From assembly GCF_024713975.1 (NCBI RefSeq), contig NC_091098.1, forward strand, positions 13,812,316 to 13,876,315: a stretch of DNA of 64,000 nt, given 5' to 3'. The stretch comes from Paralichthys olivaceus. Taxonomy: Eukaryota; Chordata; Actinopteri; Pleuronectiformes; Paralichthyidae. This document shows positions 1-11,659 of the stretch, piece by piece (position 1 is the stretch's first letter; every line of letters begins with the position of its first letter). The notes beneath the pieces are model-generated. The model was not told the DNA's origin, searched no databases, and saw only the letters and a list, made by a program, of their open reading frames with translations. Both the position numbers and the translations under genes were made by a program.

Positions 1-1526
1 ACCCTGCTGTCACATCACACTGTGTTCTCACCCGGCGAGGCTGTTCGCTTTGGCTGCAGTGTTCTGCCGGGTCACCACCTCAGTGACTTCCACCTGTACA
101 AGCACGGAGTGTCCACTCCACTGGTTACACAGAGGGCAGACCAGACCCAGGCCGGGGTGGAGCTCACGCTGTCCGACATAGAGACTTTCCACCAGGGCAG
201 CTACAGTTGTTGTTACAGGATCAAGGGTGGCTTCCCCTCTCAGCTGCTCAGCTCTCCGCCAAGCAACTCCATCAACATCACCGTGGGTGAGTCAAAACTG
301 TATTGTCTAATTTGTATTAAATCTATTAACCTCCAACCTCCATTCTCATAAGCAAAAGCTACATTTATGGTTTGAACATGGCTCATAACGCCACCCAGCG
401 TTTTAAACCATTTTGGACCTTTCAGGGCCAATGTTGAAGTAGAGTTTGAGACATGTCTTCGTCATGACGTTCATATATATTTGAAAAAGTAAAGTTGGTG
501 GAAAAGACCAAATAATCTTAAAACATTTTGTAATAACAAATGTAATTTAGGATAAAGATTGTTATCAAGTTAAATCTGAATCCCTGCAGTTTCAAGAGAG
601 TCTCATGTTATCTCAATGACCTCTCATAATCTATTGATTTTTATTTTTCATCCACAGTGGAGCTCTTGACTCCCCAACACTGGTATAACACGTCCTCTGA
701 GGCCCCGGCTGGTTCCGTAATTAAAGGCCACAATTTTAATATCACCTGCTCCACCCTGCAGCAGTACCCCGGAGGTTCCTTCCAGCTGCGTCTGATCCGG
801 TCCAATGGCACCGTGCGCCAGTCCCTGCCTGCCCTCGCCCCGTCCGTCACTTTCACTTTTTCCAACGCCCAGAGCTCCAACGAGGGCTACTACTACTGCC
901 TGTATCGGGTCCAACTGGGTGGACGCACCTTTGTTTCCAGAGAAAGCCAGCCCCTGCCTATAGCCATAAGAGGTGAAACTGATAGTATTACATACTATAA
1001 AGATGTGTTAAAGATTAAGAAAGGTATCATGTGTGCTAATAATCTGAGTGGATAAAATACTGAATGATACTATAATATGAATATTACATCATTTAGAGTC
1101 TATCTAGATTTCTTTCCTGACAGTTTTTTATTGTACAGATTTGATGTTTTCCTCTAGTTTACAAGTTGTTACAAGTTGTTCTATCAATGAAAACCTGAAT
1201 GAAACTCACAGGTTACTTCTCTGACCCCCAGACCCAGATCCACTATTGAGTCCAATGGTGATCAGCTGGCTTGTGTCTGGCCTGACATTTGTGGTAGCTG
1301 TCATTGTTATAATTATTGTGGCCAAGGTACTATGTAACAAGGAGAAGAAGCCCTCTGAACTAGAACGAGAGACCAGAACCTGTAAGTTCCACCTACTGAG
1401 CTCTTTATACTTCAGACTGATATGACTTTTAGAAGATGTCATGTATGTCTACCAATAGTAACAGATGTGCTTTTCTTTACAGGTGTGGACAACACTTATG
1501 TTGCCTTATCAATTAACAAGCTATAA
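1..1526 (+). CDS. Two-Ig-domain transmembrane receptor, 3' part (5' end outside window)
   Basis: Four exons are visible: <1-286, 658-972, 1232-1381 and 1483-1526 (stop TAA at 1524). Exon 1 encodes an Ig-like domain with cysteines in FGCSV and GSYSCCYRI and ends in NSINITV. Exon 2 encodes a second Ig domain (FNITC to YYYCLYRV) with N-glycosylation sequons. Exon 3 carries a membrane helix (LTFVVAVIVIIIVAKVL) followed by a basic and acidic juxtamembrane stretch. Exon 4 gives a very short tail with NTYVALSI, which resembles but does not match an ITIM because the -2 residue is Asn. Introns lie in phase 1, as is usual for Ig exons. The fold suggests an FcR-like, A1BG-like or SRCR/DMBT1-like teleost surface receptor. 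The upstream exons, which would decide the family and any signal peptide, are missing. Its 3' end faces emd (convergent). An AATAAA at 2185 may be the poly(A) signal. Gene structure is well supported; family identity is not. Confidence 0.72.
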
Positions 1527-4286
1527 TGGGGTACACAAGCAACAGAACAACAACTAAAGGTACTGAAGGTCATGATTCTTACACTAACACTTCATATATA
1601 GTGTTACATACCTACCACTCTTAGAAATGTTCATTTTACCGGTTTACAAAAATGAATGAAAGGGTGTTTATTATATTCTTGTATCAATTACATTTTTGTG
1701 AGTTGTTAGCAGTGTTCTTTGGGTCTTCATTGTGTTGGTTTTGCCATTAAACTGTCTCACTCAAAGTTGGACCTTCTACTTCCAGGTGTAATTGAGAGGG
1801 CCAGTGTGAAGGATTTAATGGCATCTAGTGGTAAAGCTGCATATTGCAGCCAATTTAATACCCTTTGCCTTACCCTACCTTTATAAGCGTGGTGGCCTTT
1901 CAGGTGGGTACCATTGAAAGTGCAAGGTTACCAAAACACAATTATTGGTTTCAGGTGATTCAACACGTTACCATAATTGACAAAAAAGACTTTCACACTG
2001 GACCTTTTAAACTCATCTCTATGTTTCTAATTCTGAAACCAGCTTGGATACACCAGTTATGATTTAGACATATTCTATATAAAGAAAATTAAAACTCATG
2101 TAAACATGTATTTATATAGTTTCTACCTCCAGCTGACGAAAAGCCACATTAAATCTACTTAGATTGATAGATCTGTCACGTATGAATAAAACAAAAAAAC
2201 ATCTGAGTATGGGTGGATACTGTTTAGTTACTACATTTTGCTCTGATTGTATCGCTGTTCTTAATTGTGTGAGGTTAGTGAATTAATATGGTGCATTTTG
2301 TGTTTGTCCTTTCAAGCAGAATCTCTAGTGAGTGAAGCGTCAGAAGGATGACACTCCTACATGGATTCAGACGGCATGTAACAAGAGAACCAAAAGGCTC
2401 GGCTGGTCGTCGCACACCTTTGACTAGAGGTACCAGATGGACCCTGTTCAGAACAGTCTGGATGAGGTAGTTTCCACTGGACACTAACATAGACCTAAGA
2501 CTACAACATATTTCTAGCATACCAAACTTCAGACTAGTGTCACTGCAGGGAAACAATGGATATAACTGGCTATTACAGATTGTATTAGAGTGAGGTGCAA
2601 GCTAATGGCCACAGAAGACTGAGAGACAGGAGCAACTACTTCCAAGTCAAGTTTATGGTTCAGGTTGGACTTCAGATTCACTCACTCGGTTACTGCCATG
2701 ACCTCAGATGTATGGAGTGGGGAAATTACAACTAAATACTAAACTGGGGAAACTGTGACATGGGTTCTTCAGGTCTCTGAGTATATGCAGCTCAAAAACA
2801 TTTTGTATTTATTACCAGGTAACACTAATGGCAGGCTCAACTAGCTTTCTATGTATTTGCTTCCACAGATCAATGATCCTTAAAGGATTATAAAATGTTT
2901 TTTGTATTTTAAGTCTAACCCTACTCTTCATCATGTCATTAACATGTACATTACTGCACTTAGAAGTGTCCAAGTAGAAACTGAATCGATAAAAATGTTG
3001 CTGTTGTAGGAGCTTCTGGTTTCAATTCGTTTTTTATGGTATTACTGCATGTATTATGTAGTTTATAGCATCAGATCAAACTACATAAAAGGAGAAAGCT
3101 ATTGTCATGAAATGCACAATATAGTTTCTTTATTTTTATACCCTCCGTTATTTAAACATTAAAATATTGTTTTTGCCCCTGAATAAAAGCCTTTAAACTT
3201 GTAAACGTATACAAGCTCTTTTATATTTTGAATAATGAAACTGAAGTACAAAACAAACCACATCAAACTCTGTATGCATGTATTTGGTACAAAAGTGCAA
3301 TACCTCAAAATTACTTCTTGTGAAAAAAAGCATAATCGTGACATAACAGCTTGAATAAACACTGAAAAAACATTTATATCCCAATTATTACTGTGAAACT
3401 GCTGAGGCACTTGAATTACAGCCAAAAACTGTCCAACCTGTATTTTAATGTAATCATTTATTACCCGCAAAATGAATCAAAGGACGCATGCTTAAGAGTA
3501 TTTAACTAGCAGGTTCTGATTAGTCTTCATAATACCAATGTACACAGAATGATATACTGTTAGATACTCGGAATACCAAACACTACAAAAATGTAAAATT
3601 TTTGGGATACTTAAAAGATCTCTAACTTTTACACATTGTGATCAGTCAGTTTTTAAGATATTGAACAATGAAACGTTTAAAATATAAGTTTTTTGATGGC
3701 ATGTGATGGTCCTTTTATAAGAAATGTGTGTGCAGTTAAATGACTGGATATTTATCGTTTCTTTAATTGTGCATGAATATTCGATGTGAATTGCTGAGGC
3801 AAACATATCATTTGCTGAAGATCAATACAATAGAGTGGACAGGCATTTTTCTGCAGTTTGTGATGCTCAATGTGCCAAATATTCACTGTGAGTGTGACTT
3901 CTTATTCAGGAAATCCACTTGCTCACATCAAGATAGTAGTAGAGTTTAAACTGTCATTTCCTGGCATTTTGCACCAAGCATCACTGAGTACATTGTGCTG
4001 CTGTGAGCTGTGGACAGTTATCTACAAAATTCCTCAGATGACGCTGCAGCTACCTTAGTGTCCTCATCTGTTTTTGGTAGAGGTGCGAGACTGACGCCTG
4101 TGACAATCATGTATTTTACCTTATAAAAATAAGCGGGCTAATAAACTGCAATAGTGACACACACAAATATTGCATAAACAACAATTTCAGCAATGTCTAA
4201 AATAAAGGCATTTACCAAAATACATTCCTTGAATTGAAACACAAAGTGTAAGAGCCCAATAAATGGAGGAAAAATAAAATACTCAA
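1527..4286. other. Convergent 3' regions of the Ig receptor and emd
   Basis: No coding exon is recognisable. The left part is probably 3' UTR of the Ig gene, with AATAAA at 2185-2190. The right part is probably 3' UTR of emd, with the reverse complement of AATAAA (TTTATT) near 3128. An old MITE-like fragment lies at about 1796-1935. Open frames here are short, AT-rich and without family signals. Confidence 0.5.
1796..1935. repeat. Remnant of a teleost MITE-like dispersed repeat
   Basis: The stretch contains the words GGCCAGTGTGAAGGATTTAA and TCTAGTGGTAAAGCTGC, followed by a degenerate CACGGTGGCCTTTCA-type segment. These recur in a common percomorph repeat whose other end is seen near 27388 (AAGGTCCAGTGTGCAAGATT). 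Family assignment is from memory. Confidence 0.4.
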
Positions 4287-7200
4287 TCATTCTAGCCCTT
4301 TGAGGGATTCATTTGTCTCCATGCTGGAAAAAACCAAGTAGAGAAAAATTGCCACAGCCAAGAAGAACATGAGCTGAACCCACATTGGGATGAAGGGGGA
4401 CGACTTTGGGGGCTTCGGAGCATCTTGATCAGATTTCATGGGCGTAGATTTCAAGGAGGAGGCTCTGTAAGTGGACGGCGTTTCATGCATGTAGTGGCTG
4501 AAGGAGAAATTAGAGCAGTTATGCTACAACATATTAACATCTCCCTAATATACTAGCAGCAACCAAAGGCCAACCTGTCAGATAACGCTGTTAAAGGCTA
4601 ATATCGTATATTTCGTATATATCATATATTTGAATGTAAATGGCTGATGAGACCAATCATCTTTTTATTAATTCACTTACTCATCAACAAAATCTCTTCC
4701 TCTGGATTCAGGCCTTGACCTCTGGTACGCTGAGTAAGACGTCCTGTGGAAAGCGACATAAAATGTAAACATGAAGGTTTTGTTCAGCCATTGTCAACTG
4801 GAACAACAAAAAACCCAAACAATTCTAACTGTAGCTTACTGTTCAAGTTCCCTCTCAGCCCAGTTGGGTCTGGAGCTCAGGTATGAGCCTCTGGATGGAT
4901 AGAGAAGAAGTAAATAATCATTCAGACTATTATTAGCTTGTTGATAACGTGAAATAGTAATTATAAAAGAAAGACAATCAGAGTTCAAACATAGGAGAGC
5001 CTCAGTGAGAACCAACCTGTCACCATAGTCTCCACCCTCATTCTTGACCTGCAAATCCAGAATCAGAGAAAAAATTAGTCAGGTTTTTACAAGTGTTGAT
5101 ATAAACAATGCAGCTCTTTAACTATTGCTGCAATTCATTTTAATGTACTATTATGTCTGCAACTCTAGCTCTTGCATGGGATGCCCTGCTCAATCAGATT
5201 TTTAAAGAAGAGTCTAGAGTTCCATTTCATTTTGAACAAATATGTGATTCTCGTCACTGAAACTCCAAGGTGAAGTGCCTGAAGCACATTTTTACAAAAA
5301 TGGGTTAATGGAGAACTTAAACATTTGAAAGTATGAAGATGACTGTTAGATTGATGATCACATGGTTGAAACTTATGTAAACTGATCGTAGCTGTAAACA
5401 CAAAAAAGGCGATTTTGCTGATATTCATCATAAAATAATATTTATTTCCCAAGTGCCTTCATGAAAAAAAAGCAATCAATATGAATTTAAGATTCCTTGT
5501 TGCATGAAACTAATTTTGCAAGACTGGCATGCACAGATGCGTTCACATCCTAGGTACTTGTGGTCATTCACAGGTACAGCTGCAGTTATCGGCTAAAATA
5601 TCATTATCAGGGGTAAAATGTTCCCTCCATCCCTAAGCAACGAGAAAGCAATAAAACTACAACTCACATTCAGATTCAGGAGGCAAGTAATGAAAAAAAC
5701 AATAAAGCACCCGGAGGCCTGGGGGACAGAGATACTTACTGGTGTCCTGTAAACATAGGTGACTTCGTCCTCTGCAATAAAAACAAGTATCACACTAAAT
5801 GTCAGGAGAAGGTCCCATTACTTCTGCACATTTGTAAGACTTGGGAGCACATTGACTGCTGCTCAGTAACATTTCAGATTTAGGAAAAGGTTCAGTGCTA
5901 CTGTGGTGTCCACATTCATTTTTTGTCAATTCAAACAGATCAGCAAATTTGTTTTCCTTCACTTATGATTGGCTTCACATCATCTCAGAGGGAGGTTGGA
6001 ATAGGTTGGAACCTGTATGGCCAGAGGAAGATATTTGGCTCTAGATAAACAAGGTGTAACACATAGTATATACACTCACTGAGCACTTTATTAGGAACAC
6101 CATACAAATTCTGGGTAGGATCTCCGTTTACTTGTAAAACTGTCTGATTTCTTCATGGCATGGATAACTTTCAACAATCTGTTTGAGATTCTGGTTCCTG
6201 TTGCAGGACTGCATCACATTCATTTTGCAGATTTGCCAGATGCACATTCATGCTGCCAATCTCCCGTTCGAACAGATCCCAAAGGTGTTCAACTGGATTC
6301 ACATCTGAATCACTCAACTCATCGTCATGTTCACAAAAGCAGTTTGAGATGATTTCTGCTTTGTGACACGGAGCATCGTGCTGGATGAAGCCAGAAGAAG
6401 ATAGACTAGGCTGAGGCATTCAGGCGAAGACTGTTCCGTGTTATAGGGATAGTTCACCCAAAATTAAAATTCACTTCTATGCTGATGGTGATGAAGGGTG
6501 GGTGAAGTGTTTGAGTCCACAAAACACTTTGTTTAGTTTCAGGGATAAACAGTGTTGCAGCCGAATCCAATACAATTGAAGTAACTGGTCATCCAAGTGT
6601 CCATCAGCTCCAGGATTTAAATCTGGTCTTGGTTTCGAGTCGAATTTTGATGCCAGGGCCCAGTAGACACTTGGATGTGACCACAGGAGCAGTACGGAGG
6701 CTTTTTAGTTTTTTTTTACATTTTAAGTGCTCACCATTTACTTCAATTTTATTGGATTTGGCTGAAACGCTGTTTACCCCTGAGACTCAAAAAGTGTTTT
6801 GCGGACTCAAACACTTTCACCCACCTTTCCATCGGCGTAGTGGCGAGTAGATTGTGAGTGAATTTTCATATTTGGGTGAACTATCCCATTGAGGGCTCAA
6901 GCTGCTGACCTGTGTGTGAATGACTTTATGCTGCTGCCACACAGTTGACTTAATCATTGCAAGAATAAACAGCTGTACAGATGTTTCTTATAAAGTGCTC
7001 AAATAGGATTTTATAACAAGAGTTTCTTCAACACTAACAATCCTGTACATATGCAGCCTCAGAATGTGAGTGTATGTGAATGGAGAATCTAGAGATGGAC
7101 AGATACCCTCTTCTCTGTAGTAGGTCTTGTCAGGTGAGGGTTTACTGTACTTGGCTCGTTTCTCTGTGGCCATGGCCTCTCTCAGCTTCTTCTCATACAG

Positions 7201-7442
7201 ATCTCTGGTGGAGTCTGAGAACAAAAGGAAGGATGAAGGATCAGGAGCAGACAGCACTGAGGTGACAGACAGGAGGAGGAGGAGGAGGAGGCCTGTGGAC
7301 TCAACAGGAATTAACGTGGGTTCGAACACGGACAGAGAGTAAACAAAGTGAGCCTCTCACCGACCACAGGTCCGTGTCTGATCCCGAACTCATCGAGCAG
7401 CTCGCTGATCTCCTGCGCACTTTTACCGCTCAGAGAAGACAT
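4287..7442 (-). CDS. emd: Emerin, LEM-domain inner nuclear membrane protein
   Basis: Seven coding exons, 5' to 3': 7442-7361, 7214-7107, 5771-5740, 5048-5017, 4890-4840, 4743-4681 and 4497-4287. They join in frame to about 192 aa; human emerin has 254. Residues about 5-45 form a LEM domain (SAQEISELLDEFGIRHGPVV, then DSTRDLYEKKLREAM), the fold that binds BAF at chromatin. A serine- and arginine-rich linker follows. A single C-terminal helix (PMWVQLMFFLAVAIFLYLVF) with a short acidic tail gives tail-anchored topology in the inner nuclear membrane. The PFIPMWVQL stretch before the helix resembles mammalian emerin, which separates it from LEMD1 and TMPO. Two exons are only 32 nt. The start ATG lies within a GC-rich, TATA-less region. 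The second intron hosts nested transposons (6074-7003). Convergent with the Ig gene; same strand as the next three genes. Confidence 0.9.
6074..7003 (-). mobile_element. Degenerate Tc1-type DNA transposon interrupted by a MITE
   Basis: The left end reads CACTGAGCACTTTATTAGGA and the right end carries the matching inverted end CTTATAAAGTGCTC, so both termini can be seen. On the minus strand 6170-6420 translates to a Tc1/mariner transposase C-terminus: QHDAPCHKAEI, then VNPVEHLWDLFEREI, the degenerate form of the usual SPDLNPIEHLWD motif with its catalytic acid region. The remainder of the transposase is absent. A second element (6443-6890) lies between this fragment and the right end. The element sits inside emd intron 2 and is non-functional. 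Confidence 0.75.
6443..6890. mobile_element. Fold-back MITE with long inverted arms, nested in the Tc1-type element
   Basis: The left end has GGGATAGTTCACCCAAAAT and the right end has TTTGGGTGAACTATCCC, an inverted pair. Similarity extends inwards: left GTTTGAGTCCACAAAACACT pairs with right AGTGTTTTGCGGACTCAAAC, and AATCCAATACAATTGAAGTAA pairs with TTACTTCAATTTTATTGGAT on the right. The arms therefore run about 145 bases (6446-6590 and 6735-6890) around a loop of about 145. No coding capacity. Related ends occur at 24497 and about 51445-51542. Confidence 0.75.
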
Positions 7443-8615
7443 TGTGTTTTCCTCTCGCTTTATTCGCTCAAGCCTCGATGGGGTGAATTTGTTTTGGTAT
7501 CGTTTCTGTTCAGCTGTTCTCTCAGTCTTTAAGGAAAGACGACTGTAAACCCCGCCCGCCTAAATCGACCGGGAGCTCGTTTTGAACTCGCGGGCAGCCC
7601 GGGCAAGTCCACTGGTTGTTCAGGGGAGCAAACAGAGGTTTAACCCCGCCCTCGTTTGTTGAGTCAGGTGTGGAAAAACATTCGCACTTTCAGTCTACAT
7701 CATTTCCGGTTGGCAAATTCTTCTTTATGGTTTCTTTTTTTATTCTGGTTACGTTTCAGAAATGAAGCAGCGCCACCAGCTGGCTGGTATTTATAGTAAC
7801 TAAAGCGATCAACACTCGTGTATCAGAATTAAATGTTCTCTCATCAGTAATGTCACTAACTTGCAGTTTATTTAACGCAAAAAGCCTCTTCCCAAACTGT
7901 TTCTTTTTTTACAGTGATTATTATCATCTTTACATTTTATTCATATTAATTAAATCCATTCATTTTGTCCAAGTCCACCATTTTAACAACTTGAAGCAGC
8001 GCGTTACTGTTGTACCTGCTAACATGGAGCCTAATGTCAAGCAATTTGCATATTGTTGGCTTATTAAGTTTGTTGGCTAAATAAAACTGTAAAAAGGATA
8101 AATGAAGCAGTTTAAGTAAATCACAAGTTTTGTATGTAAAAGATTTATTCGCATCAGTACTTGCAGTATAGAGTAAAAAGCAACCAATAGCTTTATTTAA
8201 GAATTTGAAGAGAAAAGTAGAAATTCTTTGTTACCTTCTACCACAAATAATAGTAAATTTCAATAATTGTCAGGTTTATTAATAATTCACCAAAAATACA
8301 ATATAAGTAAAGGCCTTAGCTATAGGCCCATTTAGCCCTGATTTAAAGGGAACATGTCTTATCTATGGTTCATGTTACACATTTAATGCATATTAAAGAT
8401 AATGGTTTCCAATTATCAGTATTTAGCATTTTACACTGCATATCTTGCATAAAATAGCATAGTGTAGCATAGCATAGCATAACAAAGCCTGCAAGTTAGC
8501 ATGTAATAACAATTTAGCTTTGTTTTGCTGAACATAGCAAATTAAAGCATAGCATAACATAAGATAGCATAATGTTGCACACCATAGCGCAGTATAATAA
8601 TATAACATAACATAA
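7443..8615. other. emd promoter region and 3' UTR of the acidic tail-anchored gene
   Basis: About 7443-7640 is GC-rich with CCGCCC-type boxes and no clear TATA box, fitting a housekeeping promoter for emd on the minus strand. An ETS-like CATTTCCGG lies near 7700. The right half is 3' UTR of the gene ending at 8616; TTTATT at 8144-8149 is AATAAA on the minus strand. A degenerate AGCAT/ATAGC tandem tract fills about 8450-8610. No coding exon seen. Confidence 0.5.
8450..8610. repeat. Degenerate ATAGC/AGCAT short tandem tract
   Basis: Repeated CATAGCATA, TAGCATAG and AAAGCATAGCATAAC words occur through this stretch, giving low-complexity open frames rich in Cys, Tyr and Leu. It lies immediately 3' of the minus-strand stop at 8616, so it should be transcribed in that gene's 3' UTR. 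Confidence 0.7.
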
Positions 8616-11090
8616 CTAGTCCCAGATGAAAAGCCAGTCTGGTTGGTCTGCAGCCAACCAGAACATCAGCAGTCCCATCACTACGACCAGACCTATCGTC
8701 AGTATTGACTTCAGCATGCTGAGACACTGCAGAAGAAAACAACAGTAATCAATTTAGGCACAAACAAACAAAGCAAATGTTCATCAATATCCAGTGAGTA
8801 CGGACCTTGTGTCTTCTGCTACAGATTTGTCTGTGACTGACATCCTTCTCTGGCTCGCTCTGTGGCACCTCAGTCTCTGGGGGATCAGGGGCAAGCATCC
8901 TTTGCAGGGTGTCATCAGCTTCTTTCAGTTCCTGGTCACAGACAACGCAGTAAAACAGTGTGTATGTGGTTCTGTGTGTTCTCACTCGTGACCACATGAA
9001 AATGATCATCAGCTCTCACTTCAGATGATTCTGCAGAGCTTGGGTCGTCCTCTCCGTCTGTGGAGCTGCTGAGTGAATCACTGTCACTGCTTGGCAAAGA
9101 GGAGAGAGACAGTTTTGGTTGTGTCCATCACACATCAGGTTGAACTAATAATGTTTGATGCAGACAAGAAACTCTGCTTACCTTTCAGTTTCATAGTGAA
9201 TGACTTGAGATAGGGGATCTGCACAAAACTGAACTTTTATCTGCCTCTCTAAAAACATGCACAAATAGAAACGGATGAATTGCGGAATACATGTGAGGCT
9301 TTTAACATTATTTAGTAATAAAGGCTATGAACCCGTCTCATCTCCACTCACCTTCTCTTTCATCCTCCCCTTCACTGTCATTGTAAAACCTGAAGAAAGC
9401 CTTAATTCTCTCCTGCTCCCAGCTCCTCTCCTCGTCATTTTCATCATCTCCCAACTGCCCCAGCTCAGTGATCCCCTGGGCCTGGACCTCTGTGTTGAAG
9501 AAGAAGCTATCATCCAGGGATCCCTGGTAAGATGGACTTGTGGATTTGCCCTCCTCTCTCTGTATGAGTGAGCAGGTGTTGATGTCATCTGCAGGACGCT
9601 GACTTGCATGTGAAAGAGCTGTTTCCGCTTTATCTGTGTCCTCTGCGGTTGACAGGTCCTCAGACAGGACGGAAGCAGTTTTTGACACCTCAAAATCCCA
9701 GTTCATGCTGAGATCTGCTGGTTCTGCTTCATTGTTTAGAATGTGGTGGTCGTCAGAGATGCCCCACCTGGAAAAGGCAGCACCGCTTTGACTGTAAAGC
9801 AGAGTGTCCTCCAGTTTGTTGTCATTTTCAAGTTCCTCCTCTCTCCTCATCACCTGGACCTCATCATCACTGGAGCTGTAGGATTCACTCTCACCCGACA
9901 CATTCCCAACAGTCTCTGTTTTTCTTCTGACTGCAACATCGTAACTTCTGAACACATCAGCATCCATCTCCAAATCTCTGCGGCACAGATACCTGCCTCC
10001 CTGCTCGTCCGTGTCCTCCTCTGTTCCCATCCATGTTATATCCGTCACAGCTCCTTCCACACGGACGTTCTGCTTTGCATTTGAACAAGTGTTGGACGTA
10101 CGAGACGAGGCGCTTGACTGGGAATTACTTTCCAAACGTTTGACTCCATCTTCTACATATTCACATGAAGAAAAGTCTGAGGGATAATCTGCAAAGCTCT
10201 CACCGGCCTCTTCATGCTCCTCCCCTGAGAATTCCTTCATTTTCTCTGCGTATTCCTCACCATCAGCTTCAGCAATGAGACCCTGCAGATTTTGCACTGA
10301 TATATCCTGAAATTCCAGAGTGGCGGTCGCAGTCTCACTTCTATTAGGACTTTCCACATTTTCTTCTTGTGTTACTCTCATGCTCTCACTCTCACAGTCA
10401 GACTCTTGCTTGGCTCCTTCACTTTCTCGCTCATCCTGTTTAATCTCATCACCTTTTGTCATCATCTCATTGCCACTTTCAGGGAGTCGCTTAAAATAGG
10501 ACACCTCCTCATCGCTCTCGTTGTCACCTTGTTCCACTTTTCTAACTTGAGGGATTGCAGCATCCTGCGGGGCAGAAGGGAATCCCTCAGCAGAGATCCT
10601 GTCCTCTTCATGACCAAACTCACCACTGCAACAAACTGACATCAATAAGTCTCCTGGTTTGTCTCCTGTGCCCATGTCCTCTTCATTCTCTCCAGACACA
10701 AAGCAGTCGTGTTCACAGTCTCCATCCGAGCTTGTGTAATCCTCCTCTGGCGTACACCTGCCACCTTTATTTTCAAATTGATCTTTATCAACACCTTCAC
10801 TCGTGTATATATCTTCAGGATCACTAAACAAAACTGCAGTTTCACCGGTTCCTTCCTGGTGCAGAGCTCTGTCTTCATCAGAGATGCCTGTCTTGTCTTC
10901 CTCAAACTTTTCATAAAAATTTAAATTCTCAAAGTCTAAATCTCCATCAGGGAACAGTGGATCAGACGAATCTGCAACAACACCATCATCGATGATAACT
11001 CATTTGTCATTTAAAAAAAACATGACAATACTAAAATGTTTTCTTACCTGAGAATGCATCGCTGAGGAGATTGGAAAGACTTTGCTCCAT
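8616..11090 (-). CDS. Acidic, tail-anchored protein with PP1-docking-like motif; not recognised
   Basis: Six exons, 5' to 3': 11090-11048, 10971-9352, 9248-9182, 9089-9020, 8931-8806 and 8726-8616. They join in frame to about 678 aa. The N-terminus is MEQSLSNLLSDAFSD. The 1.6-kb second exon is a long, low-complexity, Asp/Glu/Ser-rich region, probably disordered. Exon 3 reads ERQIKVQFCADPLSQVIHYE; its KVQF fits the RVxF consensus for protein phosphatase 1 docking. Exon 4 is a Ser/Asp run. The last exon encodes a single hydrophobic helix (ILTIGLVVVMGLLMFWLAA) and ends DQPDWLFIWD, so the protein should be tail-anchored with its body in the cytosol or nucleoplasm. I could not place it in a family. 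It lacks the PPPX ending of KASH proteins, and I see no CBM21 or PPP1R15 signature. The donor after exon 5 (GTCCGT) is weak. Exon chain well supported; function open. Confidence 0.75.
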
Positions 11091-11659
11091 CTTTGCAAAT
11101 AAACAAATAAACACATTTGTCGATTAAACCAGGAGTTATAACAACACAAATGTTAATGCATTGCCTCAGATCAGGCTTCCTCTCTGAAAGGAAGACAGCA
11201 CCAAGTTACTTTTCTTTGTTGCTGCAAGTGGCTTCCTGTCAGATAGACGGTGCGTAGATTACATATTAAAACTCAAGCCTTTATTTAAACATGCGATATT
11301 GAATGTCAGCATTTTTTTTTTAGCCTGCCATTAAATATGAAGATATAAAAGTATGTTGAAAGAAAGTTTCTCTCTAAAAAGTGAAGTAATAAAAGCAGTG
11401 TTTTGTGCTGCTGCAGGAACGTACCTTCAGGAGCTCATGTAATGTCAGCTTTGATGCGGTTATGGTTTCAGATGCACGATATGAACTCCTACACTCACAC
11501 ATGCAGTTCCTTCTCGATGAAACAGCTCATGTTTATTGTTTTTTTTTTATCAGTCATTATAAAAGAATGGTACAGTCAACGTTCTGTTTATGACGTGAAT
11601 TTATTTTATCATAGTCATAATGAAGATGTCCTGGTTTGTTAGTGGTCGTCCTAACTGGT
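11091..11659. other. Promoter of the acidic gene and 3' end of the DNase gene
   Basis: The 570 bases hold no coding exon. TTTATT at 11532-11537 is AATAAA on the minus strand, about 125 nt beyond the DNase stop, and is the likely poly(A) signal. The upstream promoter of the acidic gene must lie to the right of 11090; no TATA box is evident. Confidence 0.5.

Noticed and set aside
8423-8742. Cys/Tyr/Leu-rich minus-strand frames
   Set aside because: They come from the ATAGC tandem tract in a 3' UTR, apart from the true last exon at 8726-8616.
9275-10924. Several plus-strand frames opposite the acidic gene
   Set aside because: They mirror the long minus-strand exon 10971-9352, whose splicing and frame continuity are clear.
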